Part shown: piece by piece, positions 1-8,197 of the stretch | Position numbering within the stretch: position 1 is the first letter of the stretch | How the letters are laid out: each line of letters opens with the position of its first letter | NCBI RefSeq assembly: GCF_014650715.1 | Contig: NZ_BMVM01000025.1 | Location: 1 to 64,000 of the forward strand | Direction: 5' to 3' | Origin: Streptomyces bluensis | GTDB taxonomy: Bacteria > Actinomycetota > Actinomycetes > Streptomycetales > Streptomycetaceae | DNA: 64,000 bases | Translations under genes and position numbers: made by a program | Notes under the pieces: generated by a model | What the model was told of the DNA's origin: nothing | The model's database searches: none | The model's input: the letters and a program-made list of their open reading frames with translations, nothing else

Positions 1-60
1 CATGCCGGGCCCGGAGGCCAGCGGCCCTCTTGCAGGACCGCGAAGAACATAACGGGGGGG

Positions 61-87
61 GCCGCCCGCAACCCCAGCGCGGGCGGC
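61..87. terminator. Perfect 9-bp hairpin beyond the DUF3050 gene
   Basis: The arms GCCGCCCGC (61-69) and GCGGGCGGC (79-87) are perfectly complementary across a 9-nt loop. It lies downstream of the stop of the minus-strand gene at 139-918. No T-run follows on the minus strand, so it is a hairpin of the type common after Streptomyces genes rather than a classical intrinsic terminator. The rest of positions 1-138 shows no convincing gene. Confidence 0.45.
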
Positions 88-138
88 TCCCCACGGTCCT
101 CGAACCGAGGCCGGTCCCACGGCCTCAGTCCGAGGAGG

Positions 139-918
139 TCATCCCATGGCCTCGACGATGCCGTCCCACAGCCGGATCCTCGCCTCCAGGGCGAGCTTCG
201 CCGTCTCCGCCGCCTCCTGCCAGCGCGTGTCGGCCTCGCCGCAGAGGTCGGCGACCATCTGCATGGCCATCGGGGTGTGTTCCTCGCCGTCGACCTCGAT
301 GTGGCGGGCGAGGTAGTCGCAGAAGAGGGGGAAGCGGTCGGTGCCCTCCTTCTTGATCACCTGGTCGAACATGTCCGGGATGAGGTCCTCCCGGGAGAAG
401 GCGAACGCGGCGGCCCGGCAGTGCAACGGCCGGTCGGAGATGATCTCGAAGGTGGTGCGGACGAACTCGGCGGCCGGGGCCGGGACCTGGGCGACGCGCA
501 GCGCGGCCGGTACGTCGTGGCCCTCCTTGACCAGGGCGAGGAAGGTGTCGATGCGCGTCGTGTCCGCGTCCGCCTCCGCCATGCCCGCGCGGTACAACTC
601 GAAGTGGCTGGTGAAGCCGCCGTTCAGCTCGTCGCTCTCCTCGACCAGCACGATGTCGTTGATGAGCCGCCGGCTCACTTCCGACCCGAGCGGCACCCAG
701 GGGACGTCCACGCAGGTCAGTTCCCGCTGAAGGGACTTCAAAAGCGACATGAAGTCCCACACCGCGAACACATGGTGTTCCAGGAAGGTCGCCATGTCCG
801 CTCGGCTGTTGATGCGCTGGTAGATCGGGTGCGCGGTCACTTCCTTCCGTGTGGGTTCGATCGCCGCGCGCGCCCGATCAATTCCCTCGTGGTTCATGTT
901 CCAGTCGTAGCGGGACAT
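139..918 (-). CDS. DUF3050 family protein, putative heme-oxygenase-like metalloenzyme
   Basis: A 259-residue soluble protein with no signal peptide or membrane segment. It matches my memory of DUF3050: an early block HHVFAVWDFMSLLK, then LTC..PWVP, EESDE, and a late block RHIEVDGEEH, all in a helical protein of the usual length. The spread of His, Glu and Asp residues over these helices fits the heme-oxygenase-like fold, whose diiron members (such as SznF, UndA and CADD) carry out N-oxygenation, desaturation or PABA formation. The metal-binding role here is inference. The start is ATG with AAGGAGA 5 nt upstream on the minus strand. The gene is divergent from the aminobenzoate operon and shares its intergenic region, so it may supply an oxygenation step to that pathway. 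A simple stress or housekeeping role cannot be excluded. Confidence 0.8.
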   Translation of the reverse strand: MSRYDWNMNHEGIDRARAAIEPTRKEVTAHPIYQRINSRADMATFLEHHVFAVWDFMSLLKSLQRELTCVDVPWVPLGSEVSRRLINDIVLVEESDELNGGFTSHFELYRAGMAEADADTTRIDTFLALVKEGHDVPAALRVAQVPAPAAEFVRTTFEIISDRPLHCRAAAFAFSREDLIPDMFDQVIKKEGTDRFPLFCDYLARHIEVDGEEHTPMAMQMVADLCGEADTRWQEAAETAKLALEARIRLWDGIVEAMG

Positions 919-1071
919 GGCTCTCCTTTGCTTTCTTGCCGAGCCGGATGGCGAGATCGTGCTCCTTTCTTTCTCGGCCCGGCAACCGCTTTCGTGAATT
1001 CCGGGGAAGTTACCCGCGGTATGGCTTGGCGGATGGCGTCAAGTCGGACGAAAGGATGACATAGGGTCCCG

Positions 1072-1087
1072 TTTCAGGCAGCTGAAA
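1072..1087. promoter_or_regulatory. TTTCAG-GCAG-CTGAAA inverted repeat in the divergent intergenic region
   Basis: A perfect 6+6 inverted repeat with a 4-nt centre lies between the divergent DUF3050 gene and the aminobenzoate operon, in the 221-nt region 919-1139. It is AT-richer than its surroundings and only about 50 nt before the first operon start. It is a candidate operator for a regulator encoded elsewhere, as no regulator gene is visible in the cluster within this window. Confidence 0.4.
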
Positions 1088-1139
1088 ATTCTTCGTTGAA
1101 TCTTTGAACGTGACCTGGTTGTTATGCGTACTCGACGGG

Positions 1140-1718
1140 GTGAGCAGGAATCCCGTTACCGTCACCGTGGCGTACCACGTGACGCCGGGCCGTGAGGCCG
1201 ACTTCCACTCCTGGGGGTGGGCCGTGCTGCGCGAGAGCGCGCAGCAGCAGGGTTTCCTCGGGGGTGGCGTACTGGTCGACGGAGAGGCGGACTGGCATGT
1301 GGTCTACCGCTTCGACAGCGATGGTTCGGTCCGGGCCTGGGAGAACTCGGTCACCTGGGCCCAGTGGGCCGCCCGCCTTGAGGGCCTGGGACGGGAGACC
1401 GGGCGGCGGAGTATCAACGGCTCCAAGGCGTGGTTCGACTCCCAGACCGTGACCCCGGCCGCACCCCGTCCGCCACCGAAATGGAAACTCTGGTTCGTCA
1501 ACATGAGCGCGGTCTTCCCGCCCGTGCTCCTTTTCAATCTGACCGTGCTCCCTTATCTCGAAAGTCTTAATCCTCTTTTCCGTACACTGCTGCTGTGTCT
1601 GTCCGTGACAGCCATTGTCACGTGGATTCTCATGCCGAGACTTCAGCGTTTCTTCAAGAAATGGCTGTACCCGCCGCTCCAGGCGCTCCGCGGACGGCAC
1701 AAACGACGGACCGCTTAG
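1140..1718 (+). CDS. ABM-domain protein with two C-terminal membrane segments
   Basis: About 192 residues from the GTG at 1140; upstream in-frame GTG 1110 and TTG 1104 are possible but have poorer ribosome sites. Residues 5-100 look like an antibiotic-biosynthesis-monooxygenase type ferredoxin-like domain: a first strand VTVTVAYHV, a GREADFHSW helix, a hydrophobic core with Phe/Trp, and a second half with HVVYRF and WENS. The C-terminal third has two hydrophobic stretches (about 127-143 and 148-165) and ends in a basic tail rich in Arg and Lys, so the ABM domain is probably tethered to the inner face of the membrane. Membrane-bound ABM proteins of this layout are known in actinobacteria, but their substrates are mostly unknown. 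It is the first gene of the operon, 30 nt before the PabAB gene, so co-expression is likely. The catalytic role is inference only. Confidence 0.65.
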   Translation: MSRNPVTVTVAYHVTPGREADFHSWGWAVLRESAQQQGFLGGGVLVDGEADWHVVYRFDSDGSVRAWENSVTWAQWAARLEGLGRETGRRSINGSKAWFDSQTVTPAAPRPPPKWKLWFVNMSAVFPPVLLFNLTVLPYLESLNPLFRTLLLCLSVTAIVTWILMPRLQRFFKKWLYPPLQALRGRHKRRTA

Positions 1719-1748
1719 GTCCGCGAACGATCAAAGGGGGGTGGGCGG

Positions 1749-3878
1749 GTGAAGACCCTGCTCATCGACAATTACGACTCGTACACGTACAACCTGTTCC
1801 AGTTGATCGCCGAGGTCAACGGTGAGGAACCGGTGGTCGTCCTCAACGACACCCCGCCCGACGGCGTCCCGGACCTTCGGGAATTCGACAACGTCGTGGT
1901 GTCGCCGGGACCCGGACACCCCTCGGATCCGCGTGACTTCGGCATCGCCGCACGGGTCATCGCCCGGGCCACGGTCCCCGTCCTCGGCGTCTGCCTGGGC
2001 CACCAGGGCATCGCCGTGGGGGAGCGGGGCACCGTGGCTCCCGCGCCCGAGCCCCGCCACGGGTACCTCTCCACCGTCCGGCACGACGACCGGGACCTGT
2101 TCCAGGGACTGCCGCAGAACTTCACCGCCGTCCGCTACCACTCGCTGGCGGTGAGCGAACCACTGCCCGAGACCCTGGAGGCCACCGCGTGGTCCGAGGA
2201 CGGGGTGGTCATGGGGCTGCGGCACCGCACCCGGCCGCTGTGGGGAGTCCAGTTCCACCCCGAGTCCGTGCTCACCGACTACGGCCACCGGATGCTCGTC
2301 AACTTCCGCAACATGACAGCGGAACGAGCCCTGAGCCCACGGACGAAGAACACCGCGGTCACCCCCTCCGCGGCGGCGATCCCCCGCCAGCGACGAGCCC
2401 CCAGCCCGGCCTACCGGCTGCACACCCGCCGTATCGCCACGGCGATCGACGCCGAGGCCGCCTTCACCCGTATGTGCACCGACGCGCCCCGCGCGTTCTG
2501 GCTCGACAGCTCCCAGGTGGAGGAGGGCCGGGCCCGCTTCTCGTTCTTAGGCGACGGCAACGGCCCCCTCGCCGAGTTCGTGCGCTACGACGCCACCGCC
2601 GGGATCTGCGAGGTCGAACGGCCCGGACTGCCCCCGCGCAAGGTCCGGGCGAGCATCTTCGACTACCTCAAACGGCAACTCAAGACCCGTCGCGTCGACG
2701 GGGCCGGACTGCCCTTCGACTTCACCGGCGGCTACGTCGGCTACTTCGGCTACGAGACCAAGGCCGACTGCGGTTCCCCGAACCGCCACCGGGCCGAAAC
2801 CCCCGACGCCTGCTGGCTGTTCGCGGACCGGCTGATCGCGGTCGACCACGAGGAGGGCTGCACCTACGCCGTCTGCCTCGCCGAGGACACCCCCCAGGCC
2901 GCCCGCGTGGCCGCCGACTGGCTCGACACCGCCACCGCCCAGCTCACCTTCGTGGCGTCCGCCGACCCGACCCCCACCCCGCCCACGCCCACCGAGCCGA
3001 ACCCCGCCGCCGCCGAACCCTGGCTGGTCCGCGACCGGACGACCTACCTCGCGGACATCGAGGCCTGTCAACGAGAGCTCAGGGCGGGCACCAGCTACGA
3101 GATCTGCCTCACCAACGCCGCCCGGCTGCACGTGCCGTACGACCCGTACGACTACTACCGGGTGCTGCGCCGCCTCAACCCGGCTCCGTACGCGGCGTTC
3201 CTGCGGTTCGGGGACCTCGATGTGGCCGGCGCGTCACCCGAGCGCTTCCTGCGCATCACCCCGGACGGCATCGCCGAGGCCAAGCCCATCAAGGGGACCG
3301 CGCCGCGCGGCGAGACACCCGACGAGGACGCACGGCTGAGGGACGAACTGGCCGCGGACGCCAAGACGCGCGCCGAGAACCTCATGATCGTCGATCTGCT
3401 CCGCAACGACCTCGGCCGTGTCTGCGCCACCGGCAGCGTCCGCGTCTCCCGCCTGATGGCCACCGAGACGTATGCCACCGTGCACCAGCTGGTCTCCACC
3501 GTCGAGGGACGGCTGCGCGACGGCACCGGCGCCGTGGACTGCGTACGCGCCTGCTTCCCCGGCGGATCGATGACCGGCGCACCCAAGCTGCGCACCCTGG
3601 AGATCATCGACGAACTGGAGACCGAGGTCCGCGGCGTGTACTCCGGAGCCCTCGGCTACTTCGGGTGCGGCGGCGGCGCCGACCTCAACATCGTCATCCG
3701 CACCGCCGTGTTCACCGGCGGCCGCATGCACCTCGGCGCCGGTGGCGCCATCGTCCTGGACTCCGACCCGGTCGCCGAGTACGACGAGATGCTGCTGAAG
3801 ACCGCGGCCCAGATGCGGGCCCACCATCACACCGAGCGCTCCGCCCTCCCGGCCACCGCCAAGGAGCACGCCCGATGA
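1749..3878 (+). CDS. pabAB: Fused aminodeoxychorismate synthase (PabA-PabB type)
   Basis: A 709-residue fusion. The N-terminal class I glutamine amidotransferase domain (about 1-190) starts with LLIDNYDSYTYNL and has the nucleophile in VLGVCLGHQG (Cys near 82) and the catalytic His/Glu in QFHPES. A linker leads to the chorismate-binding domain (about 220-695), which holds the motif PIKGT. The Lys in this motif is the hallmark of ADC synthases (PabB), whereas anthranilate synthases have PIAGT. The reaction is chorismate plus glutamine to 4-amino-4-deoxychorismate. The start is GTG 1749 behind a purine-rich AAAGGGGGG. The stop overlaps the next start (ATGA), so translation is probably coupled. 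With the PabC-like gene at 8198 it makes a dedicated PABA supply, as in clusters for aromatic polyene or nitroaryl metabolites. A role in folate is less likely given the neighbours. Confidence 0.93.
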   Translation: MKTLLIDNYDSYTYNLFQLIAEVNGEEPVVVLNDTPPDGVPDLREFDNVVVSPGPGHPSDPRDFGIAARVIARATVPVLGVCLGHQGIAVGERGTVAPAPEPRHGYLSTVRHDDRDLFQGLPQNFTAVRYHSLAVSEPLPETLEATAWSEDGVVMGLRHRTRPLWGVQFHPESVLTDYGHRMLVNFRNMTAERALSPRTKNTAVTPSAAAIPRQRRAPSPAYRLHTRRIATAIDAEAAFTRMCTDAPRAFWLDSSQVEEGRARFSFLGDGNGPLAEFVRYDATAGICEVERPGLPPRKVRASIFDYLKRQLKTRRVDGAGLPFDFTGGYVGYFGYETKADCGSPNRHRAETPDACWLFADRLIAVDHEEGCTYAVCLAEDTPQAARVAADWLDTATAQLTFVASADPTPTPPTPTEPNPAAAEPWLVRDRTTYLADIEACQRELRAGTSYEICLTNAARLHVPYDPYDYYRVLRRLNPAPYAAFLRFGDLDVAGASPERFLRITPDGIAEAKPIKGTAPRGETPDEDARLRDELAADAKTRAENLMIVDLLRNDLGRVCATGSVRVSRLMATETYATVHQLVSTVEGRLRDGTGAVDCVRACFPGGSMTGAPKLRTLEIIDELETEVRGVYSGALGYFGCGGGADLNIVIRTAVFTGGRMHLGAGGAIVLDSDPVAEYDEMLLKTAAQMRAHHHTERSALPATAKEHAR

Positions 3879-5401
3879 CGACACCGCAGTCCACCCTCGT
3901 CCCCGCCGACATGGCCGCCCCCGGCAACCTCGCCGCCCATCTCGCCGCGCTCGCCGAACGCCGCGAGTGGACCCACCGCATCGCCTTCCACCAGGGCCAC
4001 CGCGCCTTCACCCACGGCGAGGTGCACGACCTCGCGGCCCGCGCGGCCACCGTGCTCGCCGACCACGGCGTGCGCCCCGGCGACCGGGTGCTCCTCGCCC
4101 TGCCCGACTCCGTGGCCTGGGTGGCGGCCTTCCTCGCCGCCGCCCGGCTCGGTGCCGTCGCCGTCCTGGCCAACCCCGAACTCACCCCGGCCGAGCACCA
4201 GTTCATGGCCGAGGACACCGAGGCCGCGCTCTGCGTGACCGGGCCGGGACTCGACGACACCTTCCCCCGCCGGACCCGCCTCGGCGCCGACCAGCTCATC
4301 GCCCTCACGACGACCGCCGAACCCGCCACCGACGCCCAACCGGTCGACGCGCACACCCCGCTCTACATCCAGTACACCTCCGGCACCACGGGCCGCCCCA
4401 AGGGGGTCGTCCACTGCCACGGCGACCCGAAGACGTACCACGACCTCATCGGCAGGCGGCTGCTGCGCATCACCCAGGACGACGTCACCCTGTCGGTGTC
4501 CAAGCTGTACTTCGCCTACGGCTTCGGCAACGCCTTCGTCTTCCCGCTCTTCTCCGGATCCTCCGCCGTCCTGGTGGACCGCCGGCCCACCCCCGCCGCC
4601 GTGGACGAGATCGTCGCCCGGCACCGTGTCACCCTGCTGTACTCCGTGCCCTCCGCGTACGCCGCGCTCGTCGCCGACCGGGGCAACGGGCACGAGACGT
4701 GCTTCGCCTCGGTGCGCGCCGCCGTGTCGGCCGGCGAGGGCATGCCCGCGGGCCTCGGCACGCAGGTCACCGAGCTGCTGGGCGCGCCCGTGCTGGAGCA
4801 GATCGGCTCGACCGAGGCCGGGCACGCCTTCTGCGCCAACAGCTTCGAGCACAACCACCCCGGCACCGTCGGCCGCCCCGTCCCCGGCTTCGAAGTGGAG
4901 CTGCGCGATCCCGCGGGCAACAAGATCGCGGACGGAGAAGAGGGCGAACTCTGGGTGCGGGGACCGACGTTGACGCCCGGCTATCTGAACCGCCCCGAGG
5001 AGTCGGAGCGCACGCTGGTGGGCGGCTGGCTGAACACCCGCGACCGGGCCCGCCGCGAGACCGACGGCACCTTCCGGCACCTGGGCCGGGCCGACGACAT
5101 GGAGATGGTCGGCGGCATCACCGTCTCCCCGCTGGAGGTGGAGGCCCTGCTGCGCGGCCACCCGGCGGTCCGGGAAGTCGCGGTCGCCGCCGTCACCGAC
5201 GAGCGCGGCGCCAGCCGGCTGCGGGCCTTCGTCGTCCCCGCCACCCCGATCCCGGCGGGCCTGGAGGCCGAACTCATCTGCCTGGCCCGCGAGAAGCTCG
5301 CCGCCTTCAAGGTCCCCCGCAGCGTCAGCTTCGTCCCGTCCCTGCCCCGTACCTCCACCGGCAAGCTCCGCCGCCACCTCGTCCGCCAGGGCGCGTGGTG
5401 A
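3875..5401 (+). CDS. Benzoate:CoA ligase-like adenylate-forming enzyme
   Basis: A 508-residue ANL-superfamily enzyme. The phosphate-binding loop is YTSGTTGRPKG; the middle motif IGSTEAGH is typical of benzoate/aminobenzoate-CoA ligases. The hinge region LGRADDMEMVGG and the C-terminal catalytic Lys in TSTGKLRR are intact, so both the adenylation and the thioesterification steps should work. Its length and the SKLYFAYGFGN block match the benzoate-CoA ligase family. The start ATG overlaps the pabAB stop. The natural guess is activation of PABA or an N-oxygenated derivative to its CoA ester or carrier-bound thioester, but substrate specificity cannot be read safely from sequence alone. Confidence 0.85.
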   Translation: MTTPQSTLVPADMAAPGNLAAHLAALAERREWTHRIAFHQGHRAFTHGEVHDLAARAATVLADHGVRPGDRVLLALPDSVAWVAAFLAAARLGAVAVLANPELTPAEHQFMAEDTEAALCVTGPGLDDTFPRRTRLGADQLIALTTTAEPATDAQPVDAHTPLYIQYTSGTTGRPKGVVHCHGDPKTYHDLIGRRLLRITQDDVTLSVSKLYFAYGFGNAFVFPLFSGSSAVLVDRRPTPAAVDEIVARHRVTLLYSVPSAYAALVADRGNGHETCFASVRAAVSAGEGMPAGLGTQVTELLGAPVLEQIGSTEAGHAFCANSFEHNHPGTVGRPVPGFEVELRDPAGNKIADGEEGELWVRGPTLTPGYLNRPEESERTLVGGWLNTRDRARRETDGTFRHLGRADDMEMVGGITVSPLEVEALLRGHPAVREVAVAAVTDERGASRLRAFVVPATPIPAGLEAELICLAREKLAAFKVPRSVSFVPSLPRTSTGKLRRHLVRQGAW

Positions 5402-5430
5402 CCACGCCTCCCGCAGAAAGGATTGGGCTC

Positions 5431-7002
5431 ATGCGACAGCCACAGCCCCTGCTCCCCGCCGACCGTGGCTTCTACCTCGGCTCGATGCTCCGGGAAGCGG
5501 CCGACCGCCACGGCGGCGTCTTCGTCACCCTCGACCGCCCGCTCGACGTCAACCCCGACCTCGGCGTCGACCTCAGCTACTCGGTACTGGCCGACGTGGT
5601 CGACGAACTCTCCGGCCGTCTCTGGGAGGCCGGGGTGCGGCCCTCGGAGGAGGTGGCCGTCCACAAGACGGACAACGTCGACATCGTCCTGCTGACCTGC
5701 GCTGTCTCCCGCATCGGAGCCGTCCCCGTCCTCCTGTCGCCGGGGCTCGCGGGACCGGTCGTCGGCCAGCTCCTCGAACGGCTCCACCGCCCCTGGCTGA
5801 TCACCGACAGAGCCAAACTGGAGGGCCCCCTCAAGGACGTCGAGCTCACCGACGTCGTACGGCGGACGCTGTCCGTGGACGAGGCGCCCGGCGCCGAGCC
5901 ACTGGAGAAGTACACGGGTGCCGCGACCCCAGCCCCCATACGGCTCCACCCCAGGGAGGCCTCCCTCATCACCCACAGCTCGGGCACCACCGGCCTCCCC
6001 AAACTCGCCGTGCACTGCCCCAACACCATGTGGAACCGGCTCGTCCCGCAGAAGGCCATGGGCTGGCCCACCCGCGGCGAGACCGCCGCCCTGCACCTGT
6101 CGTTCGTGCACTCGCGCTTCTACCACCTGCTCGGCGTCCTGCTGCACTTCGGCAGCCCCCTGGTCCTGATCACCGACCCGGCCCCGTCCTCCGTGGGCCC
6201 GATCCTCGCCCGGCACCGGCCCGGCATCGTCGAGACCCACCCCAACACCTTCGTCCTGTGGGAGGAGTTGGCCGACGCGCCCGGAGCACCGCTGTCCCGC
6301 GTCCGCAGCTACGGCTCCACCTTCGACGCGATCCACCCCCGCACCGTGCAGCGGCTCCTGGACGCCTCGCGGCGGCGCTCGCCGTGGCTCATCCAGCTGT
6401 ACGGGCAGAGCGAGACGGGACCGGTCGCCTTCCAGTGGTTCACCCGCCGCAGCGCGGCCCGCGCCGACGGCCGCCGGGTCGGCATCGGCATCCCCGGCTT
6501 CACCCGGGTACGGGTCGCGGACGGCTCCGGCCGACGGGTTCGACCCGGCACGGCGGGACGCATCGAGGCCCGCACCCGCGGCCGCATCCTCACCTACCTC
6601 GGCGCCCGCGACCGCTATCTGCGCCAGCTCAACGACGGCTGGTGGGAGATGGGCGACATGGGCTACCAGAGCCGCTGGGGCGCCCTGTACCTGATCGACC
6701 GTGAGATCGACCAGATCGACTCCGTGCACAGCAACCTGGAGGTCGAGGACACACTGATGTCCCGGCTGGAGGAACTGCGCGAGGTCGTCATCGTGCCGGG
6801 CGCGGACCGCGAGCCCGTACCCGTGGTGTGCGTCCGCGGCGAGCAGCCCCTCGACCTGGACCGCTGGCAGGAGGCCACGGCCGACCTGCCCGCGATGGCC
6901 GAGCCGCGCCAGTGGAAGTTCGAGGACCTGCCGATGACGTCCACGTGGAAGGTGAAGAGGGTGGAGATCACCCGCATGCTCACCGAGAGCACGGCCGCAT
7001 GA
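5431..7002 (+). CDS. Second AMP-binding acyl-CoA synthetase
   Basis: A 523-residue ANL enzyme, clearly distinct from its upstream neighbour. It has THSSGTTGLPK (P-loop), GQSETGPVAFQW (adenine-site motif), MGDMGY (ribose Asp) and a C-terminal TSTWKVKR bearing the likely catalytic Lys. The ATG at 5431 is chosen because AAAGGA sits just upstream; an in-frame GTG at 5400 overlaps the previous stop and is an alternative. Two ligases in one small operon suggest that two different acids, or one acid and a carrier protein encoded elsewhere, must be activated. No carrier protein, condensation domain or ketosynthase is visible within the window, so either the cluster continues to the left or it makes a simple amide or ester. 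Confidence 0.82.
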   Translation: MRQPQPLLPADRGFYLGSMLREAADRHGGVFVTLDRPLDVNPDLGVDLSYSVLADVVDELSGRLWEAGVRPSEEVAVHKTDNVDIVLLTCAVSRIGAVPVLLSPGLAGPVVGQLLERLHRPWLITDRAKLEGPLKDVELTDVVRRTLSVDEAPGAEPLEKYTGAATPAPIRLHPREASLITHSSGTTGLPKLAVHCPNTMWNRLVPQKAMGWPTRGETAALHLSFVHSRFYHLLGVLLHFGSPLVLITDPAPSSVGPILARHRPGIVETHPNTFVLWEELADAPGAPLSRVRSYGSTFDAIHPRTVQRLLDASRRRSPWLIQLYGQSETGPVAFQWFTRRSAARADGRRVGIGIPGFTRVRVADGSGRRVRPGTAGRIEARTRGRILTYLGARDRYLRQLNDGWWEMGDMGYQSRWGALYLIDREIDQIDSVHSNLEVEDTLMSRLEELREVVIVPGADREPVPVVCVRGEQPLDLDRWQEATADLPAMAEPRQWKFEDLPMTSTWKVKRVEITRMLTESTAA

Positions 7003-8186
7003 GCCGGGTCCTGGTCGTCGGCGCCGGACCCGTGGGGCTGTCGGCGGCCCTCGCCCTGCGCGCCAAAAACCTGAAGGTGACGCTCCTGGAGGCCGACCCC
7101 GAGGGCCGCCAACGACCCGGCAGCCGCGCCCTGTTCGTCCACCGCGAGACACTCGAACTCCTCGACGGCATGCGCCCGGGACTCGCCGCCGAGATCACCG
7201 GCTACGGGCAGACCTGGCACACCAAACGCACCCTCTACCGGGGCCGCGAGGTGTACGCGCGCACCTTCCCGCCGCCCACGGGCATCCCGCCCTTCACCAG
7301 CCTGCGTCAGGTGGACACCGAGCGGTTCCTGCTCGCCGCCTGCGAGGACGCCGGCGTGGAGTTCGTATGGGGTGCCCGGATCGCGGGCGTGCGCGTCAAC
7401 CCGGACCCCCCGGACCACGTCGCCCTCACCGACGACGACGGCCGCGTGTGGACCGGCACACACGCCGTCGCCGCCGACGGCGCCCGCTCGACCCTACGGC
7501 GCGAGCTCGGCATCGCCATGGAGGGCACCCACGGGGACGGCTTCCACGTTGTCGTGGACGTGGCCGACATCCCGGGGGCCGAACTGCCGCTGGAGCGGGT
7601 CTTCCACTACGAGCATCCGGAACTCGGCGGCCGCAGCCTGATGCGCGTACCGTTCACCGGCGGCTTCCAGGTGGACCTGCAGTGCCGCGACGACGACCGG
7701 CGGGAGGAGTACGGCACAGAGGAGGCCGTACGGCGCTGGCTGCCCGCGGCGGTCGGCGACGGGTACGACGAACGGATCCTGTGGGTGTCGACCTACCGCT
7801 TCCTGCGCAAGGTCGCCGCCTCCTACACCGACCCCGACCGCCGGGTGCTGCTCGTCGGCGAGGCCGCCCACCTCTTCCCCCCGTTCGGGGCGCGCGGCAT
7901 GAACAGCGGCATCGCCGACGCGGCGGCGGCAGCAGAGGCCGTCGCCACCGGCACCCCCGACGCGATCGCCTCCTTCGCCGAACTCCGGCGCCAGGCCGGC
8001 CTGTTCAACAGTGCGGCCGCGGGCACGGCCCTGGACCACCTGCGGCCCCATCGGCGCATCGTACGCGTCAAGCAGCGCGCGGCGGCGGCCCTCGCCCCCG
8101 TGGTGCCGCGGTGCGGCGCCTGGTTGGAGAACGCGCCCTACGGACCCCGGCACGGCTCTGCGGCCGCCGCCGGCCGCACGTACTGA
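6999..8186 (+). CDS. FAD-dependent monooxygenase (PHBH-like)
   Basis: A 395-residue group A flavoprotein hydroxylase. The dinucleotide-binding GAGPVG is at residues 8-13, the DG motif is in AVAADGARS, and the second FAD-ribose motif appears as GEAAH rather than the usual GDAAH, a noteworthy Glu for Asp change. The NAD(P)H-dependent members of this family hydroxylate electron-rich aromatic rings next to an activating group, which fits an aminobenzoate substrate, including decarboxylative 1-hydroxylation. The ATG overlaps the upstream stop (ATGA). It is probably a tailoring enzyme of the PABA pathway. It has no thioredoxin-like C-terminal domain and is shorter than phenol hydroxylases. Confidence 0.85.
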   Translation: MSRVLVVGAGPVGLSAALALRAKNLKVTLLEADPEGRQRPGSRALFVHRETLELLDGMRPGLAAEITGYGQTWHTKRTLYRGREVYARTFPPPTGIPPFTSLRQVDTERFLLAACEDAGVEFVWGARIAGVRVNPDPPDHVALTDDDGRVWTGTHAVAADGARSTLRRELGIAMEGTHGDGFHVVVDVADIPGAELPLERVFHYEHPELGGRSLMRVPFTGGFQVDLQCRDDDRREEYGTEEAVRRWLPAAVGDGYDERILWVSTYRFLRKVAASYTDPDRRVLLVGEAAHLFPPFGARGMNSGIADAAAAAEAVATGTPDAIASFAELRRQAGLFNSAAAGTALDHLRPHRRIVRVKQRAAAALAPVVPRCGAWLENAPYGPRHGSAAAAGRTY

Positions 8187-8197
8187 AAGGAACCCCA

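Noticed and set aside
1749..3878. PhzE or anthranilate/ADIC synthase identity for the fused synthase
   Set aside because: The amidotransferase domain is N-terminal and the motif is PIKGT, both pointing to aminodeoxychorismate synthase rather than PhzE or TrpE.
2189..4000. Arg/Pro-rich plus-strand frame in a second phase of pabAB
   Set aside because: Low-complexity RRPP-type composition and no motif; it overlaps the well-supported synthase in another frame. Only its later part (from 3875) is the real ligase gene.
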